29,139 bases of DNA from CAZXVW01 sp964644025 (GTDB lineage Bacteria > Acidobacteriota > Terriglobia > Bryobacterales > Bryobacteraceae): positions 1-29,139 of the forward strand of contig CAZXVW010000030.1 of the NCBI GenBank assembly GCA_964644025.1. Reading direction: 5' to 3'. Shown here one piece after another: positions 14,961-21,372 of the stretch. The first letter of the stretch is position 1. Every line of letters begins with the position of its first letter. The position numbers and the translations under genes were made by a program. The notes under the pieces are model-generated. The model did no database searches. It had not been told where the DNA came from and saw only the letters and a list, made by a program, of their open reading frames with translations.

Positions 14961-16061
14961 TCAGTTCTCCCGCACGCAGTAAGCCTCGACGGCAAATTCA
15001 TCCGGCGGGATCGGCGTGATCGTGACGTCGCGGAACAGGATCGCGTCGGCGCGGCGCAGCCGTCCCTTGCCCCCCACCACGGGCAGCGACTTCAGTCCGC
15101 CGAGGATCTTGGGGGCGTAATAGAAAAGAACCTTATCCACGACGCCTGCGGTGAGAAAAGCCCAGTTGATCTTGCTGCCGGCTTCCACCATCAACGACAG
15201 GTAGTTCTGGGAGGCGACCCAACTGACCACCCGGCGGACGTCGGTGCGCCCCCCCGGCCCGTCAAAGCAAAGCACCCGCACGCCCCGGCTCTCAAGTGCT
15301 TCGCGGCGCCCGCCCGGCGCGGCGGAAGTCGTGATCACGGTGACGTCGCCCTGGCAGCCGGTGACCATTCTCGAATCCGGCGGAGTGCGCAACTGCGAAT
15401 CCAGGACGATGCGCATGAGGGGCCGCGCGCGTGGTTTGCCGGTGCGGTCCGTCAGCCGGCAGTCGTCGGCCAGCAGAGTGCCGATGCCGGTCAAGATCGC
15501 GTCGTGGGCGTGGCGGACCTGCTGCACGTGGGCGCGGGCCTTTTCACTGGTGATCCACCCGTAGTTGTCTTCCGGCGCGGCGATCTTCCCGTCCAGGGTG
15601 ACCGCGGACTTGAGCGTCACCAGCGGCAGGCCGCTCCGCATGAAGCGCGTGAACGCTTCGTTCAGCTTCTCGGCTTCCCGGGTGTACTCGGCGGCGATCT
15701 CCACTTCAACGCCCGCCGCCCGCAACCGCTCGAAACCCTGGCCGGCAACCTGCGGGTTCGGGTCTTGCATGGCGGCCACCACGCGCCGGACGCCTGCGGC
15801 GATCAGGCGGTCCGTGCACGGGGGCGTCCGTCCCTGGTGACAGCACGGTTCCAGGTTGATGTAAAGGGTGGCCCCGCGGGCGCGCTCGCCCGCCTCTTCC
15901 AGGGCAATGACTTCCGCGTGGAGCTTGCCGGGATAGGTGTGGTAGCCGCGCCCGACGATTTCGCCGTCGCGGATCAGCACGGCGCCCACCATCGGGTTTG
16001 GACTCGCCAGCGCGACTCCCTTGCGGGCGAGTTCCAGGGCCTGCTGCATGTAGTCCGGCAT
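14961..16061 (-). CDS. ribD: Bifunctional diaminohydroxyphosphoribosylaminopyrimidine deaminase / reductase
   Basis: This 366-residue enzyme carries out the second and third steps of riboflavin synthesis in the cytoplasm. The deaminase domain (1 to about 145) has the zinc motif HAE (His48, Glu50) and EPCCHQGRTPPCTD with Cys73 and Cys82. The reductase domain (about 147-366) has LKSAVTLDGKIA, the RPLMRIVLDSQLRTP strand and VEAGSKINWAFLTAG. The ATG at 16061 overlaps the ftsY stop as TGATG; a GTG one codon earlier is also possible. That overlap implies translational coupling to ftsY, an unusual pairing of protein targeting with vitamin synthesis that is probably just operon packing. No FMN riboswitch is seen upstream. 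Function is very sure. Confidence 0.97.
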   Translation of the reverse strand: MPDYMQQALELARKGVALASPNPMVGAVLIRDGEIVGRGYHTYPGKLHAEVIALEEAGERARGATLYINLEPCCHQGRTPPCTDRLIAAGVRRVVAAMQDPNPQVAGQGFERLRAAGVEVEIAAEYTREAEKLNEAFTRFMRSGLPLVTLKSAVTLDGKIAAPEDNYGWITSEKARAHVQQVRHAHDAILTGIGTLLADDCRLTDRTGKPRARPLMRIVLDSQLRTPPDSRMVTGCQGDVTVITTSAAPGGRREALESRGVRVLCFDGPGGRTDVRRVVSWVASQNYLSLMVEAGSKINWAFLTAGVVDKVLFYYAPKILGGLKSLPVVGGKGRLRRADAILFRDVTITPIPPDEFAVEAYCVREN

Positions 16062-17011
16062 CACTTCTCGAACAAGCTCTCGATAAACTTCTCGCTGTCG
16101 AACGGCACCAGGTCAGCCGCTTGCTCGCCGATTCCCACGTAACGGATCGGCAGGTTCAACTCCCGCGCGATGGCGATGACCACGCCTCCTTTGGCCGTGC
16201 CGTCGAGCTTGGCCAGGGCAATTCCGGTCACCCCGCTGGTTTCAGTGAACCGCCGCGCCTGCTCCAGCCCGTTCTGGCCCGTGGTTGCGTCCACCACCAG
16301 CAAGACCTCGTGCGGGGCTCCGGGGATCACCCGTCCGGCCGTGCGGCGCATCTTGTCGAGTTCGGCCATGAGATTGGCCTTGGTATGAAGGCGGCCGGCC
16401 GTGTCCGCGATCACGTAATCCACTTTGCGGGCCTTGGCCGCCTGCAATGCGTCGAACAGAACGGCGCTCGGATCCGCGCCCGGCCGCTGCCGGATCACTT
16501 CCGTGCCGGTCCGCCGGCCCCAGATCTCAAGTTGCTCGATGGCTGCGGCCCGGAAGGTGTCGGCCGCGCACAACAGTACGCTGTGCCCTTCCTGCTGGAA
16601 CCGCCAGGCCAGCTTGCCGATCGTGGTGGTCTTGCCCGTTCCGTTCACCCCCACCACCAGTACCACCGCCGGCGGGCTGGTCACTTGCTGAGGCGGCTTG
16701 TCGGCGGCGCGAAGAACTTCCAGCAAGTGTTCGCGGATGAGCTGGCGCAACTGACCAGGATCGCGCAGCTCACGGCGATCCGCCTTCTCCCGGATCAAAT
16801 CAAGGATCTCCGTGGTGGTCTTCACGCCGATATCCGCCGTGATCAGTGTGTACTCGAGTTCCTCAAGAAGATCCTCGTCGATTTCCTTCTTGCCGGCAAA
16901 CGTCTCCTCCAGGCGGTCCGTCAGGCCCTCGCGGGTCTTCTGAATACCACTCTTGAGGCGGTCCAACAGCGTCGGCTCCGCCTCGACAGCGCCGAATAAG
17001 GTTTGGATCAT
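16061..17011 (-). CDS. ftsY: Signal recognition particle receptor FtsY
   Basis: This 316-residue GTPase docks SRP-ribosome complexes to the inner membrane for co-translational insertion. It is the short form, with the NG domain and only about 15 residues before it; the long acidic A domain of E. coli is absent. The N domain covers about 15-105. In the G domain the P-loop is GVNGTGKTTTIGKLA (121-135), followed by DTFRAAAIEQLEIW (about 151-164), DTAGRLHTKANLMAEL, LVVDATTGQNG and LAKLDGTAKGG. All nucleotide-binding motifs are intact. It heads an operon with ribD and ribE. There is only a weak GGACGGG ahead of the ATG. A TACAAT -10 candidate at 17033-17038 would give a very short leader. Confidence 0.97.
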   Translation of the reverse strand: MIQTLFGAVEAEPTLLDRLKSGIQKTREGLTDRLEETFAGKKEIDEDLLEELEYTLITADIGVKTTTEILDLIREKADRRELRDPGQLRQLIREHLLEVLRAADKPPQQVTSPPAVVLVVGVNGTGKTTTIGKLAWRFQQEGHSVLLCAADTFRAAAIEQLEIWGRRTGTEVIRQRPGADPSAVLFDALQAAKARKVDYVIADTAGRLHTKANLMAELDKMRRTAGRVIPGAPHEVLLVVDATTGQNGLEQARRFTETSGVTGIALAKLDGTAKGGVVIAIARELNLPIRYVGIGEQAADLVPFDSEKFIESLFEK

Positions 17012-17032
17012 ACCCGTCCGTTCTAACCTACG

Positions 17033-17069
17033 ATTGTACTAAGCCCCGGGACGCGGGCGTGGTCACGCC
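17033..17069 (-). promoter_or_regulatory. Candidate ftsY -10 box with a palindrome at the -35 position
   Basis: On the minus strand TACAAT (17033-17038) matches the -10 consensus at five of six. No TTGACA-like box is found 16-18 bp upstream. Instead the inverted repeat GGCGTG/CACGCC (17056-17069) covers that position, as a regulator site would. Equally, that repeat may belong to the hairpin group described for 17043-17146. Confidence 0.33.
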
Positions 17070-17146
17070 GCCGGATATTGCCAGCCCGGGGCCCGCCTGG
17101 ATTGCTCCGGCAGGCGCCAGGGCAGCCGTGAGCTGCTGTTGCCCTG
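17043..17146. repeat. Three back-to-back hairpins (possible structured RNA)
   Basis: Hairpin 1 pairs GCCCCGGG (17043-17050) with CCCGGGGC (17085-17092) and encloses GGCGTG/CACGCC. Hairpin 2 pairs CGCCTG (17094-17099) with CAGGCG (17111-17116). Hairpin 3 pairs CAGGGCA (17118-17124) with TGCCCTG (17140-17146). All arms are perfect and only single bases separate the hairpins. Either strand could form the RNA. Transcription through it has not been shown. Confidence 0.4.
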
Positions 17147-17253
17147 AATAGCCACTGGGGGGATATCTCCTTCGGGCCTACTCCTCCAGATCATCACCCA
17201 GTCCTAGAGAAAAGTGTCCCGCTGGAGCCACTAACAAATCTCGGATTTGAATC

Positions 17254-17332
17254 TGGAGAACCAACACCGGCCACTGCCGTAGCGCCAGTAGCCGGTGCTT
17301 TCACCGTTGGGTGAAGTTCTCCATAGAAGGGG
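17254..17332 (+). promoter_or_regulatory. Structured 5' leader of the PEP-CTERM gene (three-way junction candidate)
   Basis: Helix P1 is TGGAGAAC (17254-17261) with GTTCTCCA (17316-17323), 8 perfect pairs. It encloses P2, whose arms at 17266-17276 and 17286-17296 pair over 11 positions with one mismatch and a 9-nt loop. It also encloses P3, TTCACC (17300-17305) with GGTGAA (17310-17315) and a GTTG loop. The ribosome binding site GAAGGGG (17326-17332) starts 3 nt after P1, ideally placed for control of translation. CTCCTTC at 17167-17173 could sequester it. Base pairing is read directly from the sequence; a regulatory role is inferred. Confidence 0.4.
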
Positions 17333-17339
17333 ATACCAT

Positions 17340-18068
17340 ATGTTGCATCGAACTTTGATCGGCCGCGCAGGGCCTGTGTTGGCCCTCCTGCTGGTGATCA
17401 CCGTTCCGGTGATGGCCACCACCGTCCAGTACAGCGACCGGCCATCATGGGAAGCGGCGACCCCAGGCTTCACGAATATTGACTTCGAGGGCATTGTCAC
17501 TGAGCAAGGAGGATGGGCCTCCTACTCCGACGCCGCGGGGCTTACCGTGGCGGATGTTCAGTTCATAGGTCTGGTTCCGCCCTCCTCTTACGCGCTGTAC
17601 GTCGTGAATCCTGTGCCGGGTTCCGACTACGACTTCGAGTCCGGGTCGCTGCTGAAAGGCCCGTATTATTTCACCGGGACCTCGAAGCTCATCGTGAACC
17701 TGCCTGCCGGTGTCACCTCGTTCGGAGCGGACCTGATGACGCTGGATGACAGCAACCCGGCGACGTTCACGGTGCACCTGTCCACCGGCGAGGAATGGAC
17801 GGACATCGCCACCGCCGCCCGCCCCACCAGGACGTTTTTCGGCGTGACCTCGGACACCGCCATCACCCAGATTGATTTCGTACTGACCTCCGGAACCAAC
17901 TCCGTAACCTACGCCGGCCTGGACAATTTCTCCTACGGCGTCGCGGATCTGGGAGGCGGCGGGGAGGACCCGGCCGAGACGCCCGAAGCGGCAACCATGA
18001 TCCTGGTGGGCACCGGCTTGATCGCGGTATTCGGCTTCCGGCGGCGGAGATTCCAGTCGGCGGTGTAA
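17340..18068 (+). CDS. PEP-CTERM exported protein
   Basis: This 242-residue protein starts at the ATG at 17340, which has GAAGGGG 7 nt upstream and begins the signal peptide (about 1-26, ending PVMA). The mature part is Gly/Ser/Thr-rich and predicted beta-structured, with strands such as YALYVVNPVPGSDYDFESGS and YYFTGTSKLIVNLPAGVTSF and the acidic GVADLGGGGEDP near the end. The C-terminal sorting signal is TPEAATMILVGTGLIAVFG followed by RRRR, that is a PEP-like motif, a membrane helix and an Arg cluster. Ala replaces the second Pro of the usual PEP. Such proteins are processed by an exosortase and often linked to exopolysaccharide or biofilm matrix; no exosortase is in the window. Function beyond that is unknown. 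The leader is heavily structured. Confidence 0.85.
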   Translation: MLHRTLIGRAGPVLALLLVITVPVMATTVQYSDRPSWEAATPGFTNIDFEGIVTEQGGWASYSDAAGLTVADVQFIGLVPPSSYALYVVNPVPGSDYDFESGSLLKGPYYFTGTSKLIVNLPAGVTSFGADLMTLDDSNPATFTVHLSTGEEWTDIATAARPTRTFFGVTSDTAITQIDFVLTSGTNSVTYAGLDNFSYGVADLGGGGEDPAETPEAATMILVGTGLIAVFGFRRRRFQSAV

Positions 18069-18104
18069 ACCAGCCGGGCCAGTTGCCGAGGGCGGTGCGG
18101 GTCT

Positions 18105-18144
18105 CCCCGGCCGGCGAACAGGTGTCGCGCAACACCGGCCGGGG
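18105..18144 (+). terminator. Long GC hairpin after the PEP-CTERM gene
   Basis: CCCCGGCCGG (18105-18114) and CCGGCCGGGG (18135-18144) are perfect 10-bp arms around a 20-nt loop, 36 nt after the stop codon. A competing smaller hairpin, GGTGT/ACACC (18121-18136), overlaps the right arm. There is no T-run, so it may be a terminator of the GC-only type or an mRNA 3' stabiliser. Confidence 0.42.
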
Positions 18145-18184
18145 CTTGCTCGGCCGCCTTCTTCGATCACCACCCAGCCGGGCT

Positions 18185-18219
18185 TGCGCTGAGCCGAGCC
18201 AGCCGGCCGCCGTGCGCAG
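18185..18219 (-). repeat. Intergenic repeat element, copy 1
   Basis: Read on the minus strand it is CTGCGCAC, six bases, CGGCTGGCTCGGC, three bases, GCGCA. Copy 2 at 19705-19739 has the same three blocks with spacers of seven and two bases, in the opposite orientation, on the other side of the esterase gene. The shared 8-, 13- and 5-base blocks make chance unlikely, although both lie in GC-rich DNA. Confidence 0.45.
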
Positions 18220-18446
18220 AAAGATGATGTCCGCACGCTCTCCTCGTGGGAGCTGGCCCCGGAGCCCACTCGATGGTCCCGGGCCGATCCGGTTACCATA
18301 GAGTAATGCCGGTTCCGGATTCGGCCGGGCGGGATACCCGGGCACACAGAGACGGGGGCCCGCGCCGGGGATTACCCTCGCCCGAGGCGCAGCAGCCCGC
18401 GTCTGATTCCGGGCAACCGTGCGTCGATCACAGGGAGGCTCTCATC

Positions 18447-19691
18447 TTGCGCTGGTTGGTGATTACAGCGATTGTGTGTGCGAGCATGACCGCCGCCCGG
18501 GCGGCGTCGGTGGCGGAGCTGATCCGAATGTCGGCGAAGCCCAACGACGCCTTCCGCGACGCCCTGCTCGAGACCATGGGGGAGGAGAACATCGTCAAGG
18601 GCACGGCGGTCGCCGGCCACGGAGCGGACTTCGTCTTCGCCGTCGAGTCTACCGAGGCCCCCGCCCTCTATGTCGATGACCGGCCCGCAGCCAAGATGAA
18701 GCGCGTCAAGGGCTGGCATCTGTGGTTCTGCACCATACAGCTCGAAACCGGCCGGTCGCACTCGTTCTACTACAACATCAAGGGAGAGCGGAAGGGCGGC
18801 CGGAATGACGTGCCGGCCTACCTGGAAGACTGCTACCCCAAGAAAGGCGTGCCCCAGGGCGCGCTTTCCGAAAAGCTGGTGCATACGAGCCGGATCTATC
18901 CCGGCATGACAACCGACTACTGGATCTACGTCCCGGCCGGTTACGATCCGGCGAAACCCGCCGCGCTCATGGTCTGGCAGGACGGGCAGAACCATATCGA
19001 TCGCGACGGGCCGGCCAAGACGCTGAACGTGGTGGACAACCTGATCCGCCAGGGCAAGATCCCGGTCATGATCCTGGTGCTCATCGCCCCGGGCCGCAAG
19101 GGCGAGCAGTCGATGCGGAGCCTCGAATACGACCGGATTGATGACACCTACGCCCGTTTCCTCCGCGACGAACTGCTGCCCGAGGTATACAAGAAGTACA
19201 ACATTCGCCGGGACGCTTACAGCCGCGCCATCGCGGGCGTCTCCTCCGGCGGCCTCTGCGCCTTCAACGTGGCCTGGCAGCAGCCGGACCAGTTCAGCCG
19301 GGTGCTATCGATCATCGGAAGCTACACGAGCATCGGTTGGGAGCCCGGCCAGGCGGACGGCGGGAACCTTTACCCGTTCAAGGTCCGCAAGGAAGAGGTG
19401 CGCAACATCCGGGTGTGGCTGCAGGATGGATCCGAAGACCTGGAAAACACCCACGGGAGCTGGCCGCTGCAAAACCTCCAGCTCGCCAATTCCCTCAAGC
19501 TGAAGGGTTACGACTTTCATCTCAGCTTCGGCAACGGCTCGCACAGTCCCGCGCACGGCTACGCCGAACTGCCCCGATCGCTGGCCTGGCTCTGGCGGGA
19601 TTACGACCCGGCCAGGACCCAGCAGGTCTACGAGATGGATCCCGAGGAGAAGAAGCTCCCCCTGTTCCGCGTGCGGATCTCCAACCGGTAG
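18447..19691 (+). CDS. Exported esterase, enterochelin-esterase-like (alpha/beta hydrolase)
   Basis: The protein has 414 residues. TTG at 18447 is chosen as start because GGGAGG lies 8 nt upstream and it begins a clean signal peptide (about 1-19, ending AARA). A longer frame back to 18246 has no such support. Residues about 25-135 look like an immunoglobulin-like N-terminal domain, as in ferric enterochelin esterases (FVFAVESTEAPALYVDD, GWHLWFCTIQLETGR). The esterase domain has YWIYVPAGYDPAKPAALMVW, the nucleophile elbow AGVSSGG (Ser at about 266), LQDGSEDLE with the probable acid, and GNGSHSPAHG with the probable His. Close relatives include feruloyl- and acetyl-xylan esterases as well as siderophore esterases. 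Amid sulfatases, removal of ester groups from glycans is likelier than siderophore release, but this is inference. It is flanked by inverted copies of a 35-bp repeat. Confidence 0.87.
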   Translation: MRWLVITAIVCASMTAARAASVAELIRMSAKPNDAFRDALLETMGEENIVKGTAVAGHGADFVFAVESTEAPALYVDDRPAAKMKRVKGWHLWFCTIQLETGRSHSFYYNIKGERKGGRNDVPAYLEDCYPKKGVPQGALSEKLVHTSRIYPGMTTDYWIYVPAGYDPAKPAALMVWQDGQNHIDRDGPAKTLNVVDNLIRQGKIPVMILVLIAPGRKGEQSMRSLEYDRIDDTYARFLRDELLPEVYKKYNIRRDAYSRAIAGVSSGGLCAFNVAWQQPDQFSRVLSIIGSYTSIGWEPGQADGGNLYPFKVRKEEVRNIRVWLQDGSEDLENTHGSWPLQNLQLANSLKLKGYDFHLSFGNGSHSPAHGYAELPRSLAWLWRDYDPARTQQVYEMDPEEKKLPLFRVRISNR

Positions 19692-19704
19692 CATCGCCGC
19701 CGGG

Positions 19705-19739
19705 CTGCGCACACTGGTTCGGCTGGCTCGGCACGCGCA
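19705..19739 (+). repeat. Intergenic repeat element, copy 2
   Basis: CTGCGCAC (19705-19712), CGGCTGGCTCGGC (19720-19732) and GCGCA (19735-19739) repeat the three blocks of copy 1, inverted relative to it. It begins 13 bases after the esterase stop. Confidence 0.45.
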
Positions 19740-19774
19740 CCGCCCGGAACCGTCGCCGGACCAGCCTCCCGAAC
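19717..19774. terminator. Candidate bidirectional terminator between convergent esterase and sulfatase
   Basis: GTTCGG (19717-19722) plus CTGG can pair with CCAG (19761-19764) and CCGAAC (19769-19774) with a 4-nt bulge. It overlaps repeat copy 2 and sits between two converging stop codons. There is no T-run, and the loop is long. Confidence 0.3.
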
Positions 19775-19778
19775 AGAG

Positions 19779-21266
19779 TTACAACCGGCCCGGCGGGCGA
19801 ACGCCCCGCCCGGTGATGTTTTTGGCGGAATCGCCCAGCTCCTGGCGCATCTGGTCGGCCAGCTTCTGGATCTTGGCGACGATGTCCGGGTAGCGGTCCT
19901 TCACGTCGGTGGTTTCGCCGATGTCGTTCTCCAGGTCGAACAGCGCCAGGCCGATCTTCGCCTTGCTGTACGGCGCCGGTTTTCCGCCGGTGCCGCCTTT
20001 GCGTCCCGCCAGCGTGCGGTATTCATGCGGGAAGTGCAGCTTCCATTTGCCCATGCGGACGGCCTGCAACTGCCGGCCGTAATACAGGTAGTACGCTTCG
20101 TGCGGGTTCTTAGCGCCCGGCTCGCCCTTGATGAGCGGCCAGATGTTCAGCCCGTCGATTGTGTGATCCGGCAGGCGGGCGCCGATCAGGTGGGCGACGG
20201 TCGGCAGGATGTCGATCGTCATGGCGGGCGTCTTGCAAACTGTTCCCGCAGGGATGGTCCCCGGCCACCACATCAGGGTTGGCTCGCGGCAACCGCCGTC
20301 GAACATCGTCCCCTTGCCCTCCCGCAGCGGCTTGGCCGAGCCGGCGTGGTCTCCGTAGCTGAGCCATGGTCCGTTATCCGAGGTGAAGATCACCAGCGTA
20401 TTGCGCTCCAGCCTGTACTTGCGCAGCGTATCCAGGATCTGGCCGACCGACCAGTCGACCTCTTCGACCACGTCACCGAACAGCCCGCGTTTGGTCTTGC
20501 CCCGGAACTTGTCGGAGACGAACAACGGCACGTGGACCATGCTATGCGGCACGTAGAGGAAGAACGGACGGTCCTTGTTCTTCTCGATGAAGCGCACGGC
20601 GTGTTCGGTGTACCAGGTGGTCAGCATCCGCTGGTCTTTGGGCATCACCTTGGGATTGATCACCTCATTGCCTTCAATCAGCGGCAGGTTCGGGTAACGG
20701 TCGCCGGCGGTGGGATGGAACGGCCACATGTCGTTGGAATACGGCAGCCCGAAGTACTCATCGAAACCATGCTGAAGCGGAAGGAATTTCTTCTGGTAAC
20801 CCAGGTGCCACTTGCCGAAACAGGCGGTGGCGTAATTCTTCTGTTTGCAAACTTCCGCGAGCGTCATCTCCTGGGAACTGATGCCGACCTTCGACCGTGG
20901 CCCGAGCGCGCCGAGGATGCCGATGCGAACGTTGTAGCAGCCGGTCATCAGGCCGGCCCGGGAGGCCGAGCAGACAGCCTGGGTCACATAGAAATCGGTG
21001 AACAGGCGCCCCTCCTGGGCCATGCGGTCCAGATTCGGGGTTTGATAGCCCTGGGCGCCGAACGGTCCGATATCGGCATAGCCCATGTCGTCGATGAAAA
21101 TGATGACGATGTTCGGCAACCGGCCGGCCGCCGCCGCCGAGGCCGCCAGCAGCAGCGAACCGAGCAAGAGAGCCAGGGCCGCGCGGAGGAAAGCGCCGGG
21201 CCGCGCGAGCGGGATCTGTCTCCGCGCGCGCGAACTTCGTGACAGGTGCTGGATGAAAGGGGTCAT
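19779..21266 (-). CDS. Exported arylsulfatase-like sulfatase (S1 family), CSASR active site
   Basis: This 495-residue protein has a Sec-type signal with a long Arg-rich n-region (about 1-29), a hydrophobic core LALLLGSLLLAASAAA, and cleavage near 47. The active site has D59-D60 (FIDDMGYADIG), the modification motif CSASR with Cys99, GKWHLGY (Lys152, His154), HSMVHVPLF and FTSDNGPWL. IDDMGYADIG and the TSDNGPWLSYG region place it with the arylsulfatase A / N-acetylgalactosamine-6-sulfatase side of the family, different from the other sulfatases here. The motif has Ala where Pro is usual. AAGGAG is 5 nt before the ATG. It converges on the esterase. A promoter with 17-bp spacing lies at 21300-21328. 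The substrate is unknown. Confidence 0.93.
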   Translation of the reverse strand: MTPFIQHLSRSSRARRQIPLARPGAFLRAALALLLGSLLLAASAAAAGRLPNIVIIFIDDMGYADIGPFGAQGYQTPNLDRMAQEGRLFTDFYVTQAVCSASRAGLMTGCYNVRIGILGALGPRSKVGISSQEMTLAEVCKQKNYATACFGKWHLGYQKKFLPLQHGFDEYFGLPYSNDMWPFHPTAGDRYPNLPLIEGNEVINPKVMPKDQRMLTTWYTEHAVRFIEKNKDRPFFLYVPHSMVHVPLFVSDKFRGKTKRGLFGDVVEEVDWSVGQILDTLRKYRLERNTLVIFTSDNGPWLSYGDHAGSAKPLREGKGTMFDGGCREPTLMWWPGTIPAGTVCKTPAMTIDILPTVAHLIGARLPDHTIDGLNIWPLIKGEPGAKNPHEAYYLYYGRQLQAVRMGKWKLHFPHEYRTLAGRKGGTGGKPAPYSKAKIGLALFDLENDIGETTDVKDRYPDIVAKIQKLADQMRQELGDSAKNITGRGVRPPGRL

Positions 21267-21299
21267 GTTGCTCCTTGATTGAACGTGCTCAACTCACCC

Positions 21300-21328
21300 A
21301 ATCTAGCGAACCGGCGGCCCGCGGGCAA
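21300..21328 (-). promoter_or_regulatory. Candidate promoter for the arylsulfatase-like gene
   Basis: On the minus strand TTGCCC (21323-21328), exactly 17 bp, then TAGATT (21300-21305). Each hexamer matches four of six consensus positions. The transcript would start near 21293 with a leader of about 26 nt that includes the AAGGAG. Confidence 0.42.
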
Positions 21329-21372
21329 TGGCGTCGGCTCATGAGCGCGCCCCGGGCCGCCGCCGCGCCGCT

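Larger units (their letters stand above)
17012..17339. other. 328-bp gene-free stretch, rich in inverted repeats
   Basis: No plausible protein is encoded here. It separates divergent ftsY and the PEP-CTERM gene. It holds a ftsY promoter candidate at its left end, three near-contiguous hairpins (17043-17146), a small perfect hairpin CAAATC-TCG-GATTTG (17235-17249), and a three-way-junction-like fold (17254-17323) directly ahead of the PEP-CTERM ribosome binding site. A pyrimidine stretch CTCCTTC (17167-17173) could pair with that ribosome binding site. I see no tRNA, no SRP RNA core motif and no match by eye to common riboswitch cores. Confidence 0.6.
18069..18446. other. 378-bp intergenic stretch
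   Basis: No convincing gene. It contains the 10-bp-arm hairpin at 18105-18144 and one copy of an intergenic repeat (18185-18219). It ends with a good ribosome binding site, GGGAGG (18433-18438), for the esterase. Open frames run through it on both strands, but their Arg/Pro-rich translations look like noise of high-GC DNA. I see no clear promoter. Confidence 0.5.

Noticed and set aside
17012..17146. Possible SRP RNA beside ftsY
   Set aside because: The conserved core GGAAGGNAGCA is absent on both strands.
17235..17264. tRNA-like stretch with GATTTGAATCTGG followed by AGAACCA
   Set aside because: No matching T-stem of 5 bp, no D or anticodon arm upstream and no acceptor stem. The bases instead form a small hairpin and the P1 arm of the leader.
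17100..17340. c-di-GMP or cobalamin riboswitch
   Set aside because: Isolated words such as CAGGGCA and GCCACTG occur, but the other conserved boxes are missing or in the wrong order.
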